Position numbers and translations under genes: made by a program. A stretch of 64,000 bases of DNA, taken from contig NZ_JAATVV010000002.1 in assembly GCF_013184775.1 (NCBI RefSeq), positions 88,203-152,202 on the forward strand, in the 5' to 3' direction. This stretch comes from Martelella sp. HB161492. Lineage in GTDB: Bacteria > Pseudomonadota > Alphaproteobacteria > Rhizobiales > Rhizobiaceae. This document shows, piece after piece, positions 57,124 through 64,000 of the stretch (positions are counted from its first letter, which is position 1; every line of letters begins with the position of its first letter). The notes under the pieces are model-generated. The model was not told the DNA's origin. It worked only from the letters and a program-made list of their open reading frames with translations, and made no database searches.

Positions 57124-57992
57124 GCCCGTATGAACTCCTGTTTCAGCCGTTCATTGATTACGGCTTCATGCGGCGTGCCCTCGTGGCCGCGCTGGCGCTT
57201 GGCCTCAGCTCCGGTCCGGTCGGCGTGTTGCTGATGCTGCGCCGCATGAGCCTGATGGGCGATGCCATGAGCCATGCGGTACTGCCCGGCGCCGCGGTTG
57301 GCTTTCTGGTCGCCGGAAGCCTGTCGCTTCTGGCCATGGGCCTTGGCGGCCTGGTGGCGGGTCTGAGTGTCGCCCTGCTATCGGGCCTTGTCAGCCGCAC
57401 CACATCGCTGAAGGAGGATGCGAGTTTCGCGAGTTTCTACCTTACCTCTCTGGCGCTTGGCGTACTGATCGTCTCGCTCAAAGGCTCCAATATCGACCTT
57501 CTGCATATTCTGTTCGGAACGATCCTCGCCATCGACGCCCACGCAATCATTCTCGTCGGCGGCATCACCACCTTCACCCTGATCATGCTGGCGCTGGTCT
57601 ACCGGCCGCTCGTGACCGAATGTTTCGATCCCGGCTTCCTCCGCGCCGTCGGCGGTCTCGGCCCGCTCTATCACTTTCTGTTCCTGCTGCTGGTGGTTCT
57701 CAACCTCGTCGCCGGCTTTCAGGCGCTCGGCACGCTGATGGCGGTTGGCATGATGATGCTGCCGGCGGCCATTGCCCAGCTCTGGGCGCGCACCCTGCCC
57801 GCCATGTTTGTCGTGGCGGCTACAAGTGCTGCCGTTTCCGGCTTTGTCGGGCTTCTCGTTTCCTATCACCTCGGTTTCGCTTCCGGGCCGACGATCATTC
57901 TGACCGCCAGCCTGATCTATGGCGCTTCCCTTGTTGCCGGTCCGTCCGGCTGGGTCCGGCGCCTCGTCAAACGTCCGCATCTGGCGGGCTAA
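57120..57992 (+). CDS. aztB: Metal ABC transporter permease (ABC-3 family)
   Basis: The 290-residue permease has eight or nine hydrophobic segments and the ABC-3 family signature MLRRMSLMGDAMSHAVLPGA near residue 40, which contacts the ATPase. It starts at ATG 57120, overlapping the upstream stop by ATGA. It would form the channel for Zn(II) or Mn(II), fed by the binding protein encoded next. Confidence 0.9.
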   Translation: MSPYELLFQPFIDYGFMRRALVAALALGLSSGPVGVLLMLRRMSLMGDAMSHAVLPGAAVGFLVAGSLSLLAMGLGGLVAGLSVALLSGLVSRTTSLKEDASFASFYLTSLALGVLIVSLKGSNIDLLHILFGTILAIDAHAIILVGGITTFTLIMLALVYRPLVTECFDPGFLRAVGGLGPLYHFLFLLLVVLNLVAGFQALGTLMAVGMMMLPAAIAQLWARTLPAMFVVAATSAAVSGFVGLLVSYHLGFASGPTIILTASLIYGASLVAGPSGWVRRLVKRPHLAG

Positions 57993-58009
57993 TTCCAAGG
58001 AGTACCCCA

Positions 58010-58900
58010 TTGAAACACCTGCTTTTCGCGCTCGCGGGCTCGTCTGCGCTGGTCATGGCAAGCCTGACGCCTGCCTCCGCCAAAACCATTGATGTCGTGG
58101 CCAGTTTCTCGGTTCTCGCCGATGTGGTGCAAAATGTCGGCGGCGATTATGTCAAGGTCAAGAGCCTTGTCCCCGCCAATGGCGATCCCCACGATTACGA
58201 ACCCTCCCCCGACGATGCAAAGGCGATCAATGCTGCAGCGGCTACCTTTCTGAGCGGTGAGGGACTTGAGGGCTGGTTTGACCGCCTGGCAAAGGCTGCC
58301 GGTGGCAATGTCGCCCCGATCATCGTCTCCGACGGCATCAAGACCCACGACATGAATGAGGACGGCGAGACCGTCACCGATCCGCATGTCTGGAACAGTG
58401 CCGCCAACGTACTGATCTGGATCGACAATATCGAAGCCGCCCTGGTGAAGGCCGACCCGGAGGACGAAGCCGGGATCAAGGCATCGGCGGATGCCTACCG
58501 CCAGAAGGTCGAAACCCTCGACGCCAACATCAAGGCAGAGATCGCCACGGTGCCGGAAGAAAACCGCAAGGTGCTGACCAGCCATGACGCCTTCGGCTAT
58601 TATGGCGCGGAATATGGGGTGACCTTCCTCTCGCCGCTTGGCGTCTCGACGGAAACGGAAGCCTCGGCATCGGATGTCGCCCAGCTGATCGACCAGATCA
58701 AGGCAGAGGGCGTGAAGGTCTATTTCATCGAGAATTCCAATGATTCCCGCCTGGTGCAGCAGATCGCCAATGCAACGGGCGCAGAGCCGGGCGGCGAGCT
58801 CTACCCGGAATCGCTCTCCGGACCCGATGGGCCTGCCCCCACTTATCTCGACTTGATGCAGTACAATACCGATCAGATCGTCAAGGCGATCGCACAGTAA
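58010..58900 (+). CDS. aztC: Metal-binding periplasmic protein of the AztC/ZnuA class
   Basis: From the TTG at 58010 (with AAGGAG seven bases upstream) this is a 296-residue cluster A-I binding protein with a signal peptide ending near ASA at residue 24. Probable metal ligands are His61 (GDPHDYEPSP), His126 (TDPHVWNS) and His192 (TSHDAFGYYG). The fourth ligand position, usually Asp, is Glu267 in LYPESLSGPDG by my alignment. It lacks the long His-rich loop of ZnuA. The three-histidine set favours zinc over manganese. No aztD chaperone gene follows. Confidence 0.85.
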   Translation: MKHLLFALAGSSALVMASLTPASAKTIDVVASFSVLADVVQNVGGDYVKVKSLVPANGDPHDYEPSPDDAKAINAAAATFLSGEGLEGWFDRLAKAAGGNVAPIIVSDGIKTHDMNEDGETVTDPHVWNSAANVLIWIDNIEAALVKADPEDEAGIKASADAYRQKVETLDANIKAEIATVPEENRKVLTSHDAFGYYGAEYGVTFLSPLGVSTETEASASDVAQLIDQIKAEGVKVYFIENSNDSRLVQQIANATGAEPGGELYPESLSGPDGPAPTYLDLMQYNTDQIVKAIAQ

Positions 58901-59028
58901 TGGCAAAACGCTGCTCGCCGGTGACAGCCGGCGGGCAGCGCGCGAGAACGCCCCCCGGCTTCAGCAACCGGTATGGCGGTTGCCTTTTATCGCGAAGGCA
59001 ACACCGGTCCCCTCACATGCGATGGATC

Positions 59029-59064
59029 GACAGACGCTCTTGTAAAGACAGACGCTCTTGTAAA
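59029..59064. repeat. 18-bp tandem duplication
   Basis: GACAGACGCTCTTGTAAA occurs twice in direct tandem, 46 bp upstream of the nucleoside deaminase ATG, between aztC and that gene. Confidence 0.85.
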
Positions 59065-59109
59065 GCTGCACGGCTTTGGCGACAGTGCGGCAGGACAGGA
59101 GAGATCGCC

Positions 59110-59592
59110 ATGAAAATTGCCCCGGACGACCATGAGGCTTTTATGCGGATCGCCCTTGGCGAAGCCGAAAAGGCCAGGGAAAGCGGAAGCCACCCCTTCG
59201 CCGCCATTCTCGTCAGCGGCCAGGGCGAGGTGCTGATGACCCAGCATAATGCCTATATGCCGGATCATGACATGACAGGCCATGCCGAACGGGTTCTGAT
59301 GACGCGCGCTTCCATCGGCCTTTCGGCCGAAGAGCTGGAAGCGGCGACCATGTATACCTCCGCGGAACCCTGCGCCATGTGCGCGGGTGCAGCCTATTGG
59401 GCCGGGATCAGACGCGTCGTCTACGGCCTGTCCGAAAAACGCCTGAAGGCGATTACCGGCAACCACCCGGAAAATCCGACGCTCGACCTGCCCTGCCGCA
59501 CCGTCTTCGATGCCGGCCAGCGCAAGGTGGAGGTCATCGGCCCCTTGCTCGAGGATGAGGCCGCCAGAGCGCATGAAGGCATGTGGGGCTAG
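59110..59592 (+). CDS. Nucleoside deaminase (CDA superfamily)
   Basis: The 160-residue zinc-dependent deaminase has the catalytic HAE in MTGHAERVLM and the PCxxC motif in SAEPCAMCAGAAYWAGIRRV. It resembles guanine deaminase-like or tRNA-specific adenosine-like deaminases, but the true substrate cannot be told. ATG 59110 is preceded by CAGGAGAG. It lies 209 bp past aztC, so it is probably a separate transcript. Confidence 0.9.
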   Translation: MKIAPDDHEAFMRIALGEAEKARESGSHPFAAILVSGQGEVLMTQHNAYMPDHDMTGHAERVLMTRASIGLSAEELEAATMYTSAEPCAMCAGAAYWAGIRRVVYGLSEKRLKAITGNHPENPTLDLPCRTVFDAGQRKVEVIGPLLEDEAARAHEGMWG

Positions 59593-59697
59593 AGCGCCGT
59601 GCATCCGTTCGGATGCACAAAGGACGATGCGCTGGGCTATTGAATCTACGCATCGTGCTTTCCGAAAATCGATTCCGATTTTCGAGCCGATGCGCTA
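59591..59697. repeat. Rhizobiales-type interspersed repeat
   Basis: The segment contains GAATCTACGCATCGTGCTTT and CGAAAATCGATTCCGATTTT, the sequence family found between genes across Rhizobiales. It has hairpins GTGCATCC-GTTC-GGATGCAC-like and CGAAAATCG-ATTC-CGATTTTCG. It starts inside the last codons of the deaminase gene. The rest of the gap (59698-59918) has no gene that I recognise. Confidence 0.75.
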
Positions 59698-59918
59698 GGC
59701 CCTCGCTCGCAGGACCGCGGGCGAGGATCATCTGAATGGGCCGGCAGCCCCATTTCATATTCATATGTCGGGAACGGGCACATGTCGCGACACGAGGCCG
59801 TGAGACGGCCCGCCGACAGGTTGAAGGCGAGCCGCCGCCATTTCTTCCCCTGCCCCGTCAGATCTGCCCGCCCAGGCGGGCCAACGGCCCGTGCGGGGAT
59901 CCGACGGTCAGTCCTGCG

Positions 59919-61589
59919 TCACTCCATGCCGCTGCTCAGATATTGCTGGACGACATTTGACATGTCGAAAGACGCCCCGCCCTGAACCGGCGGATATTCT
60001 TTCAACGTCGCAAGATGCTGCGTCATCAGCACATTCATCGGCTGCACCAGCCAGGACACCTTCTGCATCAGATGGCCATAGGCATCGATCGAATCATAGC
60101 TTTCAAACGGATCCATTCGGAGGTTGAAGACCAGCGGCGCCGTCCGCGGAACGAGATTGGCGTAATAGTCTTCCTTGGTCGAGAAATGGAATTTCCACGG
60201 CCCCATCCGGACGGCTGTCAGCTTGCTCTCATAGTAGTGGAAGATGTGGTCGCGGGCGGAATGATCCATTTCCCCGGTCCAGTAGGGAAAATTGTTCAGA
60301 CCATCGATATATTGCTGCTTTTCCTCCATCACCTGGCCGTTGATATCCTCAATGCCCGCAGCCGTGGCGAGCGAGGTGAACATGTCCTGATGCGCCTGAA
60401 TGCCGTTGAGCACCTGGCCTGCAGGAATGACGCCCGGCCAGCGCAGCATGGACAGCACCCGCACGCCGCCTTCATAGGTCGTCATCTTCTCGCCGCGGAA
60501 CGGCGTGGTACCGCCATGCGGCCAGGAATTATGCTCCGGTCCGTTATCGGTCGAGTACCAGACGATCGTATCCTCGGCGAGACCATTGGCGTCCAGCCAG
60601 TCCAGCACCACGCCGATATCATGGTCGTGCTGCAGCATCCCCGAGCCGTAGAGATCAGCTTCCGAGGTATAGTCCTCAGCGGCATAGCGCCACTGTTCGT
60701 CCAGCCGCGTATAGAGATGCATTCGGCTGGTATTGACCCATACGAAGAACGGTTCATCCGCATCAACCGCTGCCGACATGAAATCAATCGCGCGCGGGAT
60801 AACCTCAGCAGCGTCGAAATTCTTCATCCGCTCCTGGGTCAGAGGACCGGTATCCTCGATCGTCTGCTTGCCGATACGGCCGAAACGCGGCTGTTCGGTC
60901 GGATCGTCGTAATCGGTTGCCTTGCTATGCAGCACGCCGCGCGTGCCGAAACGCTCTTCATAGGCCTCAAGACTACCGGAGAAAGCCTTGCCGAAACGCT
61001 GATAGTCGCGCTGCTCGGCTTCTTCCTGGGTATTGAGGTGATACAGGTTCCCGAAGAACTCATCAAAGCCATGAACGGTCGGCAGATGTTCGTTGCGGTC
61101 GCCGAGATGGTTCTTGCCGAACTGGCCGGTGCGATAGCCTGCCGCCTTCATGTTCTCCGCCAGACAGGGCGAAGCTGCCTGCAGCCCAAGGGCGGCGCCC
61201 GGCTGGCCGACCGTGGTCATGCCGGAACGGATCGGATACTGCCCGGTGATAAAGGCCGCGCGCCCCGCCGTGGAACTCGGCTGCGCATAATGATCGGTAA
61301 AGCGAATGCCCTCATTGCCGATACGGTCGATATTCGGCGTATGATAGCCCATTGTTCCCATGCCATAGGCAGAGACATTCTGCCAGCCGATGTCATCGCC
61401 CCAGATGACAAGGATATTCGGACGCTTCTTCTTCGGCATTGACTGCGCCCGAGCACGGCGCGGCGTCGACGCCGTCGCCAGACTGGTAAAGGCGGCCAGG
61501 ACACTCGAACTCAAAAGCAGGTTGCGGCGCGTAACGCCGCTGCCATTCGCTGCCTTGGTCTCAGTCATATCGTCAGGATTATCTTGCAT
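59919..61589 (-). CDS. Tat-exported arylsulfatase, Ser-type active site
   Basis: The 556-residue sulfatase-family protein has a twin-arginine signal ([20 protein letters not shown]) and the metal site IWGDDIGWQ. The formylglycine position in the consensus C-x-A/P-x-R is serine (Ser106 in [14 protein letters not shown]). Other motifs are [29 protein letters not shown] and [15 protein letters not shown]. The substrate is unknown. Ser-type sulfatases need an anaerobic-type maturase, and none is seen nearby. Start ATG 61589 follows GGGAGCGG; ATG 61568 is an alternative. Confidence 0.88.
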   Translation of the reverse strand: MQDNPDDMTETKAANGSGVTRRNLLLSSSVLAAFTSLATASTPRRARAQSMPKKKRPNILVIWGDDIGWQNVSAYGMGTMGYHTPNIDRIGNEGIRFTDHYAQPSSTAGRAAFITGQYPIRSGMTTVGQPGAALGLQAASPCLAENMKAAGYRTGQFGKNHLGDRNEHLPTVHGFDEFFGNLYHLNTQEEAEQRDYQRFGKAFSGSLEAYEERFGTRGVLHSKATDYDDPTEQPRFGRIGKQTIEDTGPLTQERMKNFDAAEVIPRAIDFMSAAVDADEPFFVWVNTSRMHLYTRLDEQWRYAAEDYTSEADLYGSGMLQHDHDIGVVLDWLDANGLAEDTIVWYSTDNGPEHNSWPHGGTTPFRGEKMTTYEGGVRVLSMLRWPGVIPAGQVLNGIQAHQDMFTSLATAAGIEDINGQVMEEKQQYIDGLNNFPYWTGEMDHSARDHIFHYYESKLTAVRMGPWKFHFSTKEDYYANLVPRTAPLVFNLRMDPFESYDSIDAYGHLMQKVSWLVQPMNVLMTQHLATLKEYPPVQGGASFDMSNVVQQYLSSGME

Positions 61590-62325
61590 TGCCCGCTCCC
61601 AGGATCCTGAACATATCGACCATTCAGATGATCGAAGGTCAAACCGGCAGGCATGAAACAACGGGACCCCGTCATTGTCGTCAGCCTGGAGCCGGCTTCA
61701 CGCATCAGCTGAAAATTACCGCATTCAGGCAAAAAGGCCCGGCCGGCCAGCTCAGACAATAGATAGTTTCCATGATATTATTATTACGGGTCAATATTTC
61801 ATATTGAAAAAATTAGTCAAATCAAAACACAAGAAGATATGAATTCTGCAGATAACCAGAGTGTTGATATTAAATTCAACGTCAAATCAGTCAGATGATT
61901 GCGTAATCATGAAATCGGGAAAGCGGTTAGCAGCACGGCGAATAGAAACCAAAACCCTCCAAATAACCAGTACGGTTTGACCGAAACCGATCGACCCGTC
62001 ATGTGCCAATACTTGCCGCCCCAGACCGGGAGCGCCGAACCGGGGAGCAAGCCAAATGAAAAGCCGCAGCCAGGCGCAACACAGCATCAGCCGGACGTTT
62101 GGGGAGAGACCTGTCAGGAACGCGATTTCGCCCGGTGATTAGCCATCGGACGTTCATTCCGGGGAGCCTGATGACTGGTCGAAATTCGAAATCATTCGGA
62201 CGCGCGCCAATTATCTTCTTGCAAAATCAGAAATTGAGATTATATCAACGTTATCGACCATTGCTTGTGACTTCAGTCCAGAGCTTCGCTCCTGTCGGAT
62301 TTCCTATCAAATAATCGATCTAATC
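61590..62325. other. Long gene-poor gap before cspA
   Basis: About 740 bp have no credible gene. 61730-61748 holds a minus-strand terminator-like hairpin (GGCCGGCCGGGCC then TTTTT), and 61760-61920 is the most AT-rich stretch of the window. A promoter or small transcript on the minus strand is possible but unproven. Copies of a short CCGGGGAG motif recur near 62040 and 62158. Confidence 0.5.
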
Positions 62326-62374
62326 CCGCAAGGTATAGCGGGAACAACAACGATTGCTTTGAAAGGAAATCGTT
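62326..62374 (+). promoter_or_regulatory. Hairpins in the cspA leader, sequestering the ribosome-binding site
   Basis: TCCCGC and GCGGGA (62326-62343) form one hairpin. AACGATT (62349-62355) and AATCGTT (62368-62374) form a second, with GAAAGGA in its loop and the ATG directly after it. The stem is AT-rich and should melt easily, so it may respond to temperature. Confidence 0.6.
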
Positions 62375-62584
62375 ATGAACACTGGTACCGTGAAGTGGTT
62401 TAACAGCACCAAGGGCTTCGGCTTCATCCAGCCTGATGATGGCGGAACGGATGTTTTCGTTCACATTTCGGCTGTCGAGCGCGCTGGCATGCGCGCCCTG
62501 TCCGATGGCCAGAAGATCAGCTACGAGCTTGTTCAGGACCGCAAGTCCGGCAAGACTGCGGCTGACAATCTTCAGGCAGCCTGA
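62375..62584 (+). CDS. cspA: Cold-shock protein (CspA family)
   Basis: The 69-residue protein is a single cold-shock domain RNA chaperone, with RNP1 KGFGFIQPD and RNP2 VFVHIS motifs. It begins [20 protein letters not shown]. Its 5' leader has two short hairpins (see the preceding entry). It stands ahead of the rpsU cluster. Confidence 0.97.
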   Translation: MNTGTVKWFNSTKGFGFIQPDDGGTDVFVHISAVERAGMRALSDGQKISYELVQDRKSGKTAADNLQAA

Positions 62585-62694
62585 AAAAGTTAGTGTCATT
62601 CGCTCCCGCTGACCACGGATGTACTGGCAGCGTCGCTGAGTGACTGTGAGAGGTCGGGTTCGCCCGGACTTTTATTTTTCCACGGGAGGTTTAC

Positions 62695-62982
62695 ATGCCC
62701 GTTATCCATTACCGCCCCGGTGACCGTGTCGTGCTGAAACAGCTCCAGCCAGGCAGCATCTATCCGCAAGGCAGCGGCCGGGTCGTCTCACTGCTCCCTG
62801 AGCCGCAGGTTCTGGTCCGGTATCGAATCCGCCTCGACAACGAGGTGTTCGAGCGAACCATCGAGCAAGACGACATCGAACCACCATCGACCGCCTCGCA
62901 ACGCAAGCCCGCAGCCGAGGCCGCGTCACGGATCTCCAGCAAGAGCTGGATCAATCCCGATGCCTTCAGGACAAAAAAATAG
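62695..62982 (+). CDS. Conserved small protein between cspA and rpsU, unknown function
   Basis: The 95-residue ORF starts VIHYRPGDRVVLKQLQPGSI and has a compact N-terminal half with RYRIRLDNEVFERTIEQDD, followed by a hydrophilic tail. The ATG has GGGAGG just upstream. No named family is recognised; a gene at this place next to cspA and rpsU is common in Rhizobiales by memory. Confidence 0.75.
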   Translation: MPVIHYRPGDRVVLKQLQPGSIYPQGSGRVVSLLPEPQVLVRYRIRLDNEVFERTIEQDDIEPPSTASQRKPAAEAASRISSKSWINPDAFRTKK

Positions 62983-63009
62983 CGGAAACATCCGCGTCAG
63001 GAGATTACT

Positions 63010-63249
63010 TTGCAGGTTATCGTTCGAGACAACAATATCGAACAGGCATTGCGCGTCCTTAAGAAAAGGATGCAACGCGAGGGCATTTTCAGGGAAATGC
63101 GCGCCCGGCGCGCCTATGAAAAACCCTCCGAGAAGAGAAACAGGCAAGAGGCCGAGGCCGTTCGGCGCCATCGCAAGCTCGAGCGGAAGAAACTTCAGCG
63201 CGAAGGCTTGCTGCCCGCGCCCAAGAAAAAGGTGGTCCGTTCGCGCTGA
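63010..63249 (+). CDS. rpsU: Ribosomal protein S21
   Basis: The 79-residue 30S protein starts at TTG 63010 with AGGAG upstream and shows [20 protein letters not shown] followed by [20 protein letters not shown], the conserved S21 core. A lysine/arginine-rich C-terminus ([17 protein letters not shown]) is present. It is 27 bp past the preceding ORF. Confidence 0.95.
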   Translation: MQVIVRDNNIEQALRVLKKRMQREGIFREMRARRAYEKPSEKRNRQEAEAVRRHRKLERKKLQREGLLPAPKKKVVRSR

Positions 63250-63281
63250 GCGACGACCACTGTCACCTCAGGGAGACACCG

Positions 63282-63527
63282 ATGCCAGCAACCAAACAGA
63301 ATTTTTTCAAACCGGACAGCAAGGCGACCACCGGCGACAAGGCTGCAACGACAGATCAGATTGCACGAGAAATCATTGCGGATGAAGCTGCCAAGCGCAT
63401 CCAGAAGACCGAGAGACTTCGCAATCTGAGACAACAGCATGAAGCAGCGCATACCGAGGCCGGACCGACAGCCCCCGCCAAAAAGCAGCGCAAGACAGCC
63501 CGAAAAGCGTCGTCCACCGTCAAGTGA
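63282..63527 (+). CDS. Small basic protein after rpsU, unknown function
   Basis: The 81-residue ORF (start MPATKQNFFKPDSKATTGDK) is hydrophilic and lysine-rich, with a central helix (IAREIIADEAAKRIQKTERL) and a basic tail (KKQRKTARKASSTVK). It is preceded by CAGGGAG. It has no recognisable family and may bind nucleic acid. Confidence 0.65.
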   Translation: MPATKQNFFKPDSKATTGDKAATTDQIAREIIADEAAKRIQKTERLRNLRQQHEAAHTEAGPTAPAKKQRKTARKASSTVK

Positions 63528-63869
63528 TTTTGGGTGCAGGGCGATCCGGATATCAGAAGCAGCTGGCACGATTGCAGTGCCGCAACAGGCGGGGCCTGCA
63601 TGTCGTTGGCAATCCCCGTTTTTCGCCTGCGGCCTCAGCGCGGTCATGAACCGAGGTGCACGGCGTCCATATGCTGCCAGTCGCCGGCCAACTGAGCCTC
63701 GACCTGCATTGCGCTGGGACATTCCAGATTGACAGCAAAAATCTGAGGGAAGAAGACACTGCTTGCAGCGCCCGCAGCCACACCTGAGAAGGCCGGTACG
63801 TTCCCGGCTGCCACACCAAAGAAAATTACAAAGTAATTTCAATAGCTTGATTGGCGATGTGTGGCAAAA
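63528..63869. other. Gap between the basic protein gene and tRNA-Cys
   Basis: No gene or repeat is recognised in this 342-bp stretch. It is GC-rich and contains only overlapping out-of-frame ORFs. Confidence 0.5.
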
Positions 63870-63943
63870 TGGAGGCCTCGCCCGGAATCGAACCGGGGTG
63901 CAAGGATTTGCAGTCCTCTGCGTAACCACTCCGCCACGAGGCC
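63870..63943 (-). tRNA. tRNA-Cys (anticodon GCA)
   Basis: The minus strand folds as a 74-nt tRNA: acceptor GGCCTCG/CGAGGCC with discriminator U and encoded CCA, anticodon GCA at 63911-63909 in GGACTGCAAATCC, and the T-arm GGTTCGAATCC. Cysteine identity follows from the anticodon and the U73 discriminator. Confidence 0.96.
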
Positions 63944-64000
63944 CCTACTTCGGCAAAACCGAAGCGTTGGCGCGGATTTAGACAGATTCTTATCCGAGCG

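Noticed and set aside
63195..63929. 244-codon minus-strand ORF covering rpsU and tRNA-Cys
   Set aside because: It runs through a tRNA gene and two supported plus-strand genes and has no recognisable domain.

Overview
The window is about 64 kb of GC-rich chromosome from an alphaproteobacterium, almost certainly a member of the Rhizobiales (Hyphomicrobiales). The evidence is the fused ispDF gene, LpxI in place of LpxH, an EipB homologue, a PopZ-type gene next to valS, a RibN-type riboflavin transporter under an FMN riboswitch, and interspersed repeats typical of that order. A Rhizobiaceae/Aurantimonadaceae-like organism (for example near Martelella or Hoeflea) is a guess from gene order only. 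Most of the window is conserved housekeeping DNA. I see no prophage, CRISPR array, insertion sequence or classical defence island.

Layout. 1-4371: dusB (cut by the left edge), ispDF, a CinA-C amidase gene, a RatA/COQ10-like gene and the NAD(P)HX repair fusion. 4372-7060: nitrogen assimilation (a sigma-54 promoter, glnB, glnA) and hspQ. 7074-20431: one long minus-strand run, rpsB-tsf-pyrH-frr-uppS-cdsA-rseP-bamA-lpxD-fabZ-lpxA-lpxI-lpxB. It links translation, undecaprenyl and phospholipid precursors, outer-membrane protein assembly and lipid A synthesis. 20647-31492: eipB, small metabolic genes, an SbcCD-like nuclease/ATPase pair, an aldo/keto reductase, a composite repeat and riboswitch-controlled ribN. 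31884-37248: HU, lon, clpX, clpP. 37588-44523: a diguanylate cyclase, a LysR regulator divergent from lrgA/lrgB, metY, a Cys-rich DUF6455-like gene behind an FNR/FixK-type box, and small accessory genes.

44926-52752: rplM-rpsI, three metabolic genes, then valS, popZ and a pcm-like gene. 53014-55808: a secreted repeat protein, a lysine-2,3-aminomutase-like gene and mscL. 56011-58900: a metal-uptake operon of the AztABC/ZnuABC class, preceded by AATGTTAY half-sites and an overlooked 41-codon membrane ORF. 59110-63943: a nucleoside deaminase, a Rhizobiales repeat, a Ser-type arylsulfatase, cspA, the rpsU cluster and tRNA-Cys.

The parts most worth a second look are the metal-uptake operon (micro-ORF, operator cluster, Glu at the fourth metal-ligand position), the Ser-type sulfatase, the 35-bp inverted repeats around a mosaic repeat at 30325-30580, the FNR-type box at 42774, and the 14-residue-repeat secreted protein. 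No candidate for a wholly new multi-gene system stands out; the novelty is in small elements.
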